From an uncultured Erysipelotrichaceae bacterium (GTDB taxonomy: Bacteria > Bacillota_I > Bacilli_A > Erysipelotrichales > Erysipelotrichaceae): DNA of 64,000 nt. The notes below the pieces were generated by a model. The model saw only the letters and a list, made by a program, of their open reading frames with translations. It was not told where the DNA came from and made no database searches. Location: NCBI GenBank assembly GCA_902775735.1, contig CACYNH010000022.1, positions 19,906-83,905 on the forward strand, given 5' to 3'. Within the stretch, counting starts at the first letter, position 1, and each line of letters opens with the position of its first letter. The translations under genes and the position numbers were made by a program. This document shows, in pieces, positions 52,699 through 61,226 of this stretch.

Positions 52699-52751
52699 AG
52701 GTTTGAGGACAACCGTCATCGGTGATCCTTTTCCATTCACATCTTAGCACA

Positions 52752-52774
52752 TTTCACAAAACCGTTTTGTGAAA
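52752..52774. repeat. Perfect 23-base palindrome between toxin-like gene and SDR gene
   Basis: Arms TTTCACAAAAC and GTTTTGTGAAA around a single C. Neither strand has a T run directly after it, so it may be an operator or a weak two-way terminator. Confidence 0.5.
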
Positions 52775-52796
52775 ATTCCGTTCTGAATTATGAAAA

Positions 52797-53546
52797 TTAA
52801 TAGCTGCCCGGCTGGCCTCCGTCGATGCGGATCACGGAATTGTTGATGAAGGAAGCTTCATCGGAAATCAGAAAAGAAACCAGGGATGCGACTTCTTCAG
52901 GTCTGCCGCAGCGCTTCAGAAGAATCTTTTCTGTTTCTTCTTTGAGGAATGCTTCATCATAGCCGGCGAGCTCTTTCGGGGTTCCGATAAAGCCGGGGGC
53001 GATGGCGTTGACAGTCACATAGGGAGCGAACTGAATGGCCAGATTGTGGGTCAGTGAAATCAGCGCCGCCTTTGACGCGTCGTAGTCAAAGCACATCGGG
53101 TAATAGGTGTTGATTCCGTTTGTGGAGGCGATGTTTACGATTCTGCCGTATTCTTTTTCAAGCATATGGCGGTATACCCTTCTTGCGCAGTTATAGGCGC
53201 CGACGACGTTAACGTCAAGCACCCTTCTGAATTCATCCGCGGTTTTGAGATGGAAGAGGTTGGGCAGATCGATGCCTGCGTTGTTGATGAGGATGTCAAT
53301 GCCGCCGAGCTGTTCTTCCGCGGCTGTGACCAGTCTGTCCACGGAAGCTTCTTCCGCGATATCGGCCTGGATACATAAGCAGCGGACGTGGAAGTCGTAG
53401 ACGATCTTTTCCTGAAGCTGCTTTGCGGCAAGTTCGGAACGGTTGTAGTTAAGAACAAGATCATAGCCCTGTTCCGCAAGTTTCAGGGCAATGGCGGAGC
53501 CGATGCCTCCGGCCGCGCCGGTGATGAGTACAGTTCTGTTTTCCAT
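52797..53546 (-). CDS. Short-chain dehydrogenase/reductase, FabG-like
   Basis: 249 residues. NAD(P) site TGAAGGIG, INNAG motif, catalytic tyrosine and lysine in YDASK and the C-terminal IRIDGGQPG typical of FabG-like reductases. Reduces or oxidises a keto/hydroxyl group; substrate unknown. It lies immediately behind the terminator of efp and has no evident ribosome site (GTCCTATG), so expression is puzzling. Confidence 0.9.
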   Translation of the reverse strand: MENRTVLITGAAGGIGSAIALKLAEQGYDLVLNYNRSELAAKQLQEKIVYDFHVRCLCIQADIAEEASVDRLVTAAEEQLGGIDILINNAGIDLPNLFHLKTADEFRRVLDVNVVGAYNCARRVYRHMLEKEYGRIVNIASTNGINTYYPMCFDYDASKAALISLTHNLAIQFAPYVTVNAIAPGFIGTPKELAGYDEAFLKEETEKILLKRCGRPEEVASLVSFLISDEASFINNSVIRIDGGQPGSY

Positions 53547-53551
53547 AGGAC

Positions 53552-53578
53552 AAAAAAAGGGCCTGAATCAAGCCCTTC
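53552..53578 (-). terminator. Terminator after efp
   Basis: AAGGGC and GCCCTT arms followed on the minus strand by a run of T that ends six bases before the next start codon. Confidence 0.8.
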
Positions 53579-54125
53579 CTGAATATTTGCCGTCGGCTGT
53601 GGAAACAGCGATCATTTCACCCGGAGAGATGAACTGCGGAACCCTGAGTGTAAGACCTGTGTCTGTTGTCGCGTCCTTTGTCTGTGTGCTCGGTGCGCCC
53701 TTGATGGCCGGAGCTGTTTCTTCAACTGTGAGGTTGACTGTTGCCGGCAGCTGAACGTTGAGAACCTGACCTTCGAACATGACCAGGGAAACTTCCAGAC
53801 CGTCTGTGATGAAGTATTTGTCATCGCCGATGACCTGCTCGTCGAGGTCATAGGTTTCATAGGTATCCATATCCATGAATGTGTAGATGCCGTCGACACT
53901 GTAAGAGAAGCTGACGATCTTCTTTTCGATGGGAGCCGGATCAAACTTTGTGGAAGCGTTGAAGTTTCTTTCCTGTGTGGAACCTGTCTTGAGGTTCTTC
54001 ATCTTTGTCTTGAGGATGGCCGCGCCTTTGCCCGGCTTGACGTGCATAAAGTCCAGGACAACCCAGGGGTCGCCGTCTACGAGTACTGTTAAGCCTGTTT
54101 TAAAATCGCCTGCTTCAATTGCCAT
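53568..54125 (-). CDS. efp: Elongation factor P
   Basis: 185 residues in three beta-barrel domains. The N-terminal loop HVKPGKGAAILKTK carries the lysine that is modified in other bacteria. It relieves ribosome stalling at polyproline stretches. Start at 54125 follows GAAGGAGA. It has its own promoter at 54210-54182 and a terminator. Confidence 0.97.
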   Translation of the reverse strand: MAIEAGDFKTGLTVLVDGDPWVVLDFMHVKPGKGAAILKTKMKNLKTGSTQERNFNASTKFDPAPIEKKIVSFSYSVDGIYTFMDMDTYETYDLDEQVIGDDKYFITDGLEVSLVMFEGQVLNVQLPATVNLTVEETAPAIKGAPSTQTKDATTDTGLTLRVPQFISPGEMIAVSTADGKYSGRA

Positions 54126-54181
54126 AGTAATATCTCCTTCTTTTATCTCCGGAATACTGGTTCCGGGTATTTTCCTCTAGT

Positions 54182-54210
54182 ATTTTAGCAATAATACCTG
54201 CCGAGTTCAA
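54182..54210 (-). promoter_or_regulatory. efp promoter
   Basis: TTGAAC at 54210-54205, 17-base spacer, TAAAAT at 54187-54182 on the minus strand. Confidence 0.65.
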
Positions 54211-54220
54211 TTTGAATCCA

Positions 54221-55447
54221 TCAGAATACAGATGCTTCGGCGGGTTTGTGTTCTTGGATATATTTTGTCCACTTGATATATCCATAGGTTGTGTTGGTGA
54301 AATAGCCGAGCTTCAGCACCAGCAGGACGTACTGTCCTGAAAGAATGTTGATGATGGCCTCCAGCAGCGCGCAGATATACCAGGCGATCCACTGCTCCCT
54401 TAAGCGGAAGAAAATGAACAAGCCGTTGGCGACGCCGACCGCGGAGGCGCAGGCGTCAATGTAGATAATCCATAATTCAAGAGTGCGGTTGCCGCCGAGG
54501 AAGTCGGTCTTGATATCAAGGCCGGAAAGCAGCCAGCCGATCACGATTGTCCAGATGGCGATACCGGCAATGACCATGACTTCCTGCCAGCCGGTCAGTC
54601 TTCTTACGACGGTCAGCTCATCCTCTTCATCATCCTTGTGGCGGGTCCAGTTGATATAGCTCAGAATATCGATCGGCAGCCAGAAGAAGAGTGTCGTGAA
54701 CATGGTCGCGAATCTGTACATCAAGACGATGCAGATCACGATTTCGGTGATTTCCACCGCCACCGATACAAGGAAGTTGTAGCGGGACTGCTTGGAAATC
54801 AGCAGTTCACAGAGAATGTTCAGGAATGTGTCGAGCAGATACAGCAGCATGATCACAATGCCGTTGACGCCGTTGGCGCTTTCCTCCGGGAAAATGACGG
54901 AGACAATCGTCGCTAACAGCATGATCGACAGGAACCAGCACTTTTCATAGGTGGTGAAGAACTTCGCCCACAGCATCATCACCGCCAGCGAGACCGCCAG
55001 AATAAGCAATGAGCTGGAAGCGTTGAAGACAGGCATCATCTCCTCCGCCTTGACTTCCCTGAACGCCCTGTCGATTTCCGGCTGAGTGGGATCCATATGG
55101 TCGAAGTACAGCATTGTCCCGTTATCGCTTCTGTATTCATGGGCGGTAATGGATTCCGCTTCAAGTGCCTCATATTCCTCATACGGATAGGTCACGACAA
55201 GCTTTTTATCCCCGTCGGCGTAGATGACGTCGCACATTGTGCTGTCTTCATCATAATCCTCTTCATCAAAGAGCCGCTCCATTTCCAGGCTTCCCTGATA
55301 GGACAGGACGCCGGGATTTGCGTGCACTTTTGAAATGCCGGTGATAAAGAATACGGCCGAACTGATCAGGAGCGCCGCGAAGACAATCACTTCAAAGATC
55401 CTGAGTTTTCTGTTTGGCTCCATGTTTGCAGTCAGTTTTTCTTTCAT
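54221..55447 (-). CDS. PnuC-type nicotinamide mononucleotide/riboside transporter with N-terminal extension
   Basis: 408 residues. The last 210 residues are PnuC-like: ISYINWTRHKDDEEDE-type segment, YIDACASAVGVANGLFIF, QWIAWYICALLEAIINIL and TYGYIKWTKYIQEH. PnuC proteins are usually 220-260 residues. Here a membrane helix (FEVIVFAALLISSAVFF), an acidic extracytoplasmic domain of about 100 residues and further helices (LLILAVSLAVMMLWAKFF) precede it. The start at 55447 is taken because AAGGAT precedes it; an upstream TTG at 55477 is possible. Function of the extension unknown. Confidence 0.8.
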   Translation of the reverse strand: MKEKLTANMEPNRKLRIFEVIVFAALLISSAVFFITGISKVHANPGVLSYQGSLEMERLFDEEDYDEDSTMCDVIYADGDKKLVVTYPYEEYEALEAESITAHEYRSDNGTMLYFDHMDPTQPEIDRAFREVKAEEMMPVFNASSSLLILAVSLAVMMLWAKFFTTYEKCWFLSIMLLATIVSVIFPEESANGVNGIVIMLLYLLDTFLNILCELLISKQSRYNFLVSVAVEITEIVICIVLMYRFATMFTTLFFWLPIDILSYINWTRHKDDEEDELTVVRRLTGWQEVMVIAGIAIWTIVIGWLLSGLDIKTDFLGGNRTLELWIIYIDACASAVGVANGLFIFFRLREQWIAWYICALLEAIINILSGQYVLLVLKLGYFTNTTYGYIKWTKYIQEHKPAEASVF

Positions 55448-55601
55448 AATTTCAGAAATCCTTCCAGATGTTTTCAACCCGTATATCTTAACTGAAATTG
55501 ACAGTTTGGAAAAGAAAGAACATTCATGATGACTGATGGATGCGGAAAGAAACTGTATTTCCGAAGGAAAACAGGTTTAATAACTGAAGAAGGAGATGAA
55601 C

Positions 55602-55994
55602 ATGAAACACAAAGTAAGAGTGACTGTCATTGACAAAAAGCTTTACCCTGAGCTGCAGCAGGAATACTGCCGCAATCCGGAAGCCGGCATGTGCAATTGC
55701 TACAACGTGGGCGACGTCTTTGAGTTTTACAGAGCGGACGGCCAGGATCATTTCTGGCACTGCGGCGTGAACACACTCGTTAAGACTGAGGCGGATCCGG
55801 ATACGGTTGCCGGCGGTCCGAAGATGCCCCACTGTTCGGAAGCCTGGGACGCGATCAGCCGCTATATCTACACTGGCCTGCAGGGCGGCTCAATCATGAA
55901 GGGATGGATGAAGGAAGAAAACACCATGATCGCCTGCTGCTCCGACGGAACCAGACCTGTTATTTTCAAAATTGAAAGAATCGATTACGAATGA
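55602..55994 (+). CDS. TIGR04076 family protein
   Basis: 130 residues. Pattern KHKVRVTVIDKKLYPELQQE, NVGDVFEF, CSEAWDAISRYIYTGLQGGS and IACCSDGTRPVIFKIER with several conserved cysteines is that of the TIGR04076 family. These small cysteine-containing proteins of anaerobes have no known function. Start ATG follows GGAG. Single gene with a terminator. Confidence 0.82.
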   Translation: MKHKVRVTVIDKKLYPELQQEYCRNPEAGMCNCYNVGDVFEFYRADGQDHFWHCGVNTLVKTEADPDTVAGGPKMPHCSEAWDAISRYIYTGLQGGSIMKGWMKEENTMIACCSDGTRPVIFKIERIDYE

Positions 55995-56003
55995 GCAGAT
56001 AAA

Positions 56004-56032
56004 ACGGAACGGGATGACCGTTCCGCTTTTAC
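56004..56032. terminator. Bidirectional terminator between convergent genes
   Basis: CGGAAC and GTTCCG arms with T-rich stretches on both sides. Confidence 0.75.
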
Positions 56033-56051
56033 TGTCTGTGTTTTTTTAGGA

Positions 56052-57302
56052 TTAATTGCAGATACGGGAGAGGAATGTGCTGAGATCCTCTTCGCTCATG
56101 CCATGGGCATAGAGATAGTTTTCCGCCGCTGCCTTCAGGTCTGTGCTTTCCAGTTCTTCCGCGGGAACTTCCGCCACAAAGCTCATCATCGCAAGCAGGT
56201 TCTTTTCCAGAATGGTCTTATAGCGGGCGGGATCTTCCTGCTCGTTGATCTTGTAGTAATTGTCATAGGTGATCATATAGTCTTTGACAATGTCCTGATA
56301 GGAAGCCCCTGCCAGCATTTCCACCAGCATGCACACAAAGCCGGTTCTGTCCTTTCCTTCGGTGCAATGGACAAGATACGGACCTTCCGCGCCTGAAAGC
56401 TGCACGAAGCCGTCTGCGATCTTCTGTCCGAATTCTTCGGAAAGATAATTCATGTTGAGACCGATCGGGTAGACGGTGCCCTGCTCCCACAGGTGCTTAA
56501 AGTACAGCGAGGAGAAATCATCGCGGGCAAGATATGTTTCGACCTTGGCTTCGGTATCGGAAAGGTCCAGGATCGCGTTGACGCCTGCCGCCATCATCAG
56601 GTTATCCGTGAACGGGGCCCGGTTATGGGAGTTGTCGCACGGGGAAGCGGAACGGTAGAAGAAATTGTTCTTCAGGTTTCCGTAATTCATCGGCCGGAAG
56701 TTGGCGAAGATTTCATCACTGTCATATCTGACTCTTTCGTCATAGTAATGAATGTCGCGGGCATCCTGGATATCCTTGTATTTGCCTGCTTCCCGTAAGG
56801 TGACGGTGGCGGTGTCATGTTCCTCAACGCCGGAGGTCAGCCATAAACCTTCCGGTTTCTCTTCCTGCTGCGCGGCGCCGAAGCCCACCTGTTTCAGGTT
56901 GGCTGTTTCCCATAAGTCGTCGCCGTAGTTGACGGCAGCCTTGATATATTCATAGCCGGGATAAGCGATTAAAAGCGGCTGGCCGGCGTCGACATAATAG
57001 CCGTTGTAGTAAGGAATATCCTCAAGCTTGTAGCCGTTGGAGAAAACGACGTCGACGCTGTCGCCGTAATTGAAGCCGAGGCTGTTGAACTCATCGATGG
57101 TGCGGGTGATGTAGACGCCACCGAATTCTTCTTCATGAATAATAGAGGCATTCTCCAGGACCGGATTGACTGAAACGGGTTCCTGATCTTCCTTTGAAGC
57201 GGAATCATCGCCGGCAGGTTGTTCTTCCGGTGCTTTCTGCGAGCAGCCAATCAGGGAAAAAGCCATGAGGGCCGCGAGCGAGGACCTGAGTATTTTCTTC
57301 AT
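56052..57302 (-). CDS. Lipid-anchored tyrosine phosphatase-like protein, copy 2
   Basis: 416 residues. Signal peptide with lipobox SLIGC. An N-terminal SAM-hydroxide-adenosyltransferase-C-like part (YGDSVDVVFSNGYKLEDIPY, then PLLIAYPGYEYIKAAVNYGD), then the phosphatase domain FFYRSASPCDNSHNRAPFT with catalytic loop HCTEGKDRTGFVCML. Same architecture as copy 1, low identity, so an old duplication. Start at 57302 follows AAGGAG. Predicted extracytoplasmic. Confidence 0.8.
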   Translation of the reverse strand: MKKILRSSLAALMAFSLIGCSQKAPEEQPAGDDSASKEDQEPVSVNPVLENASIIHEEEFGGVYITRTIDEFNSLGFNYGDSVDVVFSNGYKLEDIPYYNGYYVDAGQPLLIAYPGYEYIKAAVNYGDDLWETANLKQVGFGAAQQEEKPEGLWLTSGVEEHDTATVTLREAGKYKDIQDARDIHYYDERVRYDSDEIFANFRPMNYGNLKNNFFYRSASPCDNSHNRAPFTDNLMMAAGVNAILDLSDTEAKVETYLARDDFSSLYFKHLWEQGTVYPIGLNMNYLSEEFGQKIADGFVQLSGAEGPYLVHCTEGKDRTGFVCMLVEMLAGASYQDIVKDYMITYDNYYKINEQEDPARYKTILEKNLLAMMSFVAEVPAEELESTDLKAAAENYLYAHGMSEEDLSTFLSRICN

Positions 57303-57501
57303 ATGATCTGACTCCTTCTGTCTGTCACATCCATTATATATTTTGAACATGCGGAATGGTCAGCGACATGATCCATTATATTTTTAAGATGGCACATTGA
57401 AGTATTTTTTGTCCTTTCTCACGACCGGTTTTCCGGTTTTGGCATTGTCAATTATAATAAGGGCAATGGATGCGTCTATGAAAGAGACGCGGAGGAAAAT
57501 C

Positions 57502-58602
57502 ATGGAAAAAATAAGAACGGGCGTGATCGGTGCCGGCGCCATCAGCGGCATCTATCTCACCAACCTGAAAAACACGTTTGACTGTTTTGATCTTGCCGGC
57601 GTTGCCGCAAAGCATATCGAAAGCGCGCGGAAAAAAGCGGATGAGTTCGGAATCAAGGCTTATACCGTTGAGGAAATGCTGGCGGATGAGTCAATTAAAC
57701 TTGTCATTATCCTGACGCCGGTCGGCTCGCATTATGATCTGATCAGAAGAGCGCTCAGTGCCGGCAAGCATGTCTATACGGAAAAGACAATCACGGAAAA
57801 TACAGAACAGGCGGCGGACCTGATCCGGCTGGCAGAGGAAAAGAATCTTTATCTCGGAAGTGCTCCGGACACATTCCTTGGCACTGCCTTCCAGACCGCC
57901 CGCAAGGCGATCGATGACGGGAAAATCGGAGAAATCAATTCCTTCTCCATCGCAATCACCCGGAACAACGATATCCTGACCGCTTACTTCCCCTTCTTAA
58001 GACAGCCCGGCGCCGGCGCGCTGCGTGACTATCTGGTTTACTATCTCACCGCTCTTGTCAGTCTGCTGGGACCGGTGGAATCGGTCAGCGCGTTTGTCAA
58101 AGCGCCTTACAAAACAAGAATGAACAATGTGCCTGAGACAAAGGGCTATGGCGAAGAAATCGAAACGCCGAACGAAAGCGTCATCGCCGCTTCAGTGCAG
58201 CTTAAAAACGGAATTGTCGGAACCATTATGGAAAACAACGAAACGATCGGCGCCGACCGGGCGGACTTCGCCTTCTATGGCACAAAAGGCGTTCTGCTGT
58301 TGGGCAATCCCAACATGTTCGGCCAGCTGCCGAAGATTCTCGCCCCCAAAGGATGGGCGCTGGAGGAACCATCAGAACTGGAAGCGGAAGGATTCTACAG
58401 TGAAAACTCAAGAGGTCTTGGCCCGGCGGAAATGGTTCATGCCATTTTTGAAAACAGAAAACACAGAGCCAGTGAGAAGATCGCCTACCATGTGCTGGAA
58501 GTGATCGAGGCGATGGAGGAAGCAGAGAAAAACCGGACGGTCGTCCGGATTGAGTCTGAGTGTGAAATCCCTGCTTTCTTCAATGAGAATTACAATCAGT
58601 AA
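57502..58602 (+). CDS. Gfo/Idh/MocA family oxidoreductase
   Basis: 366 residues. N-terminal Rossmann motif RTGVIGAGAISGIYLTNL and the EKTITENTEQAADLIRLAEE segment with the EKP-like lysine (here EKT), then a C-terminal substrate domain. Acts on a sugar or sugar-like substrate with NAD(P). No sugar-catabolic genes are adjacent, so substrate is unknown. Start at 57502 follows GGAGG. Confidence 0.85.
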   Translation: MEKIRTGVIGAGAISGIYLTNLKNTFDCFDLAGVAAKHIESARKKADEFGIKAYTVEEMLADESIKLVIILTPVGSHYDLIRRALSAGKHVYTEKTITENTEQAADLIRLAEEKNLYLGSAPDTFLGTAFQTARKAIDDGKIGEINSFSIAITRNNDILTAYFPFLRQPGAGALRDYLVYYLTALVSLLGPVESVSAFVKAPYKTRMNNVPETKGYGEEIETPNESVIAASVQLKNGIVGTIMENNETIGADRADFAFYGTKGVLLLGNPNMFGQLPKILAPKGWALEEPSELEAEGFYSENSRGLGPAEMVHAIFENRKHRASEKIAYHVLEVIEAMEEAEKNRTVVRIESECEIPAFFNENYNQ

Positions 58603-58606
58603 TTTC

Positions 58607-58636
58607 AGGAGCCCGCAGAGCCGGGCTTTTCTTTTC
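58607..58636 (+). terminator. Terminator after the Gfo/Idh/MocA gene
   Basis: AGCCCG and CGGGCT arms followed by TTTTCTTTT. Confidence 0.8.
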
Positions 58637-59198
58637 AGAACGCGGCAGCGGCGAAATACACGCCTGAGCCGATCGCGCTGATCAGCACCAGCAGTAACAG
58701 GATCCACAAAACCGTTGCCGTGGCGGACTGGTTATGGACGCGCAGAAACGGATACGGTCCGTCGACTTTGCGGGTGCAGTTCATATACAGCATAATCACG
58801 CCGTAGATCAGAGTGACGGCAGCGGGAATCACGATCGCGTGCGCGCTGACATGGGGTTCGAAGAAAAGATAGGAAACGGTATTGAGTACGGGGCATAAAA
58901 GATGCAGTGTGAAGCCCACCCTTGACCATAAAAGCAGCTTTGTGTTTTTGATCGTGGGAACCAGGATAAAAACCGTCACCAGCATCGTCATCCACAGCAT
59001 GCACACACTGAGATAGCGGAAAGCGGTGATAAAGGATGTAGGACCGAAAACCAGCAGAAGACATGCCGAAAGAAAAGCCGCCAGATTGGAAAGCTGGGTA
59101 TAAAAGATGAATGTTTTAAGCAATCTGCCGAAACTGCGGGTCGCCAGCCCGATGAGTTCGCAGACAATGATCAGGCAAAGGATTATTTTAAGCGCCAT
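58635..59198 (-). CDS. Pr6Pr family membrane protein
   Basis: 187 residues with six predicted membrane helices. The pattern FIFYTQLSNLAAFLSACLLL and AHAIVIPAAVTLIYGVIMLY is that of the Pr6Pr (FAR-17a/AIG1-like) family of integral membrane proteins. Function in bacteria unknown. Start at 59198 follows AGGAGG; longer in-frame readings add only poor N-terminal sequence. Confidence 0.75.
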   Translation of the reverse strand: MALKIILCLIIVCELIGLATRSFGRLLKTFIFYTQLSNLAAFLSACLLLVFGPTSFITAFRYLSVCMLWMTMLVTVFILVPTIKNTKLLLWSRVGFTLHLLCPVLNTVSYLFFEPHVSAHAIVIPAAVTLIYGVIMLYMNCTRKVDGPYPFLRVHNQSATATVLWILLLLVLISAIGSGVYFAAAAF

Positions 59199-59350
59199 CT
59201 GAAGTTTCCTCCTGCTGACTGCTTTCATTTTAGAAAACAAGCTGGCTGAATACAACTGACATACAATCCGTTCTGTTTAATCTGAGGGTTCCGGTTTAAA
59301 ATGGAGATACGCTTTTCTGTTTTGAAAACAGACTTCAGGAGGTATTCAAA

Positions 59351-59683
59351 ATGAATTTCGGCACACTCACCAACTATCTCGGCATCGCCATCGCGGTCTT
59401 CGTCGCATGCGCCTTCCTCTACGCCTTCTACTATCAGTGGAAAGTGAAAAGAGACGGTCTGGAGGCGACAGCTGTGATCACCTGGATTGAGGAAAAAGAA
59501 TCGTCCGACGAGGACGGCGTCAGCTACTACTACGACTACCATGTCGCCTATACGACACAGGAAGGCAAAGATGTGGAGGGCGTTCTTTCCCACGGCAAAA
59601 GCCATCTGAAGGAAGGCGACATCATCCGCATCAAATACCTGCCGGGCAAAGAGAGCGTGCCTGTATACATAGATATGAAGTAA
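59351..59683 (+). CDS. DUF3592 small membrane protein
   Basis: 110 residues with one membrane helix (LGIAIAVFVACAFLYAFYYQ) and a beta-rich cytoplasmic or extracellular domain (AVITWIEEKESS, YDYHVAYTTQEGKDVEGVLS, IRIKYLPGKESVPVY) typical of DUF3592. Function unknown. Start follows AGGAGG. Confidence 0.8.
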   Translation: MNFGTLTNYLGIAIAVFVACAFLYAFYYQWKVKRDGLEATAVITWIEEKESSDEDGVSYYYDYHVAYTTQEGKDVEGVLSHGKSHLKEGDIIRIKYLPGKESVPVYIDMK

Positions 59684-59710
59684 GCTTCCGTGAGGCGGGA
59701 GCTTTTTTAT
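59680..59710 (+). terminator. Terminator after the DUF3592 gene
   Basis: AAGCTTCCG and CGGGAGCTT arms followed by T. Confidence 0.75.
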
Positions 59711-59744
59711 AAGCAATACTGATTTAATCGACCGCAAACGGAAA

Positions 59745-59773
59745 TTGCGGGTCATGAATGCAGGGGCTAAAAT
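59745..59773 (+). promoter_or_regulatory. Promoter of the second MATE gene
   Basis: TTGCGG at 59745-59750, 17-base spacer, TAAAAT at 59768-59773. A CCGCAA at 59732-59737 mirrors the -35 box. Confidence 0.6.
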
Positions 59774-59793
59774 AACCGTGTCAGGAGGCGCTT

Positions 59794-61176
59794 ATGGATT
59801 TTCTGCTGAAATGGATTGAGCCGAAGAATCAGATCGATGAGTCACGGAAACAGTTTTCCGACGCGGATCTGAAGAAGATGATTGTGCCGCTGTTCATTGA
59901 ACAGCTGTTATTGATGGTGGTCGGTCTGGCCGACACGATGATGGTCAGCCATGCCGGTGAAGCGACGGTTTCCGGCGTTTCGCTGGATACGATGCTGTAT
60001 ACGATTTTCATCTACATGTTTACGGCGCTCGGCACCGGGGGAGCGGTTATTGTCTCGCAGTACATCGGCAGAGGCGACCGCAGAAACGCGGACCTTGCGG
60101 CCTCCGATGTCTTCCAGATTTCCTTTGTCTTCTCTGTGATCTGCCTGGTGCTGATGTTAACCGGCGGACGCGGGCTGTTAGGACTTCTTTACGGTTCCGT
60201 CGACGCCGAGGTCATGCAGGCGTGCAGAACATACTTATGGATCGTCACCCTCTCCTTCCCTGCCAACGCGGTCTATAACGCGGGTACGGCATTATACCGT
60301 TCAATGGGAAAGACCAATATCACCATGCGTGTGTCGATGGCCATGAACCTGGTCAATATCGTCGGCAACGCCATCGGCATCTTTGTCTTAAAGGCGGGAG
60401 CGGCCGGCGTTGCCTGGCCGACCACAATCTCCTGGTATTTCGCGGCGGTGATCATGACATATCTCTGCTTCAATAAAAAGAACACGGTTTCGATCAACCT
60501 GAAGGACATCATGACGCCAAACGGTGAAATGGCAAAAAGAATCCTGCGGGTGGCTGTGCCCAACGGCATTGAAAACGGCCTCTTCCAGGCCGCAAAGGTT
60601 GTGCTTGGCTCGCTGATCGCGACCTTCGGCACCGCCCAGATCGCCGCCAACGGCATCGGCCAGACCATCTGGTCGCTCTCCGCGACAGCTGTCGGCTGTA
60701 TGTCACCGATCTTCATCACTGTCATCGGCCGGATGATCGGAGCCGGGGATGAGGAAGCGGCGGACTATTATCTCTGGAAGCTGATGCGGATCACCACCCT
60801 CTTCACCTTTGTGTGGAACATCCTGATCCTGTGCCTGCTGCCATTGATCCTGCCGCTCTATGATATTTCCGAAGAGACAAGGCATCTTTTAATCATCATC
60901 GTCATCATCCACAACGCTTTCTGCGGCACCATCGGCGCTTTCTTCGGTCCGATGTCCGCCGGTTTCCGGGCTGCCGGAGATATCCGCTTCACGATGCTGG
61001 CGTCGATCTTCTGAACCGTCATCTTCCGCACCGGTCTCTCCTTCTTACTGTGCCTGGGTCTGCACATGGGCGTCGTCGGCATTGCCTGGGCAATGGTCAG
61101 CGACTGGTCGCTTAAAGCGGTATTGTTAATGATGAGATATAAAAGCGGCAGGTGGAAGGAAACAAAACTGATCTAG
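59794..61176 (+). pseudogene. MATE family transporter interrupted by an in-frame TGA
   Basis: The frame codes 406 residues of a MATE transporter (KKMIVPLFIEQLLLMVVGLA; AGTALYRSMGKTNITMRVSM; GIGQTIWSLSATAVGC), then TGA at 61012-61014. The same frame continues for 53 more codons as TVIFRTGLSFLLCLGLHMGV and the normal C-terminal end RYKSGRWKETKLI before TAG at 61174-61176. Homologues have a serine at the stop position (SIF-S-TVIFR), so a single TCA-to-TGA change explains it. The truncated protein would lack the last membrane helix. Functional readthrough is possible but not shown. Confidence 0.75.
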
Positions 61177-61180
61177 ACTG

Positions 61181-61206
61181 AAAAAAGTCCGAGTGCGGAC
61201 TTTTTT
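61181..61206. terminator. Bidirectional terminator
   Basis: AAAAAAGTCCG and CGGACTTTTTT arms around AGTG; serves both convergent genes. Confidence 0.85.
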
Positions 61207-61226
61207 GAATGAAATGATGAATGTCT

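Noticed and set aside
61012..61014. TGA as selenocysteine or reassigned tryptophan codon
   Set aside because: No SECIS-like hairpin is evident, MATE proteins are not selenoproteins, and TGA ends many ordinary genes in this window.
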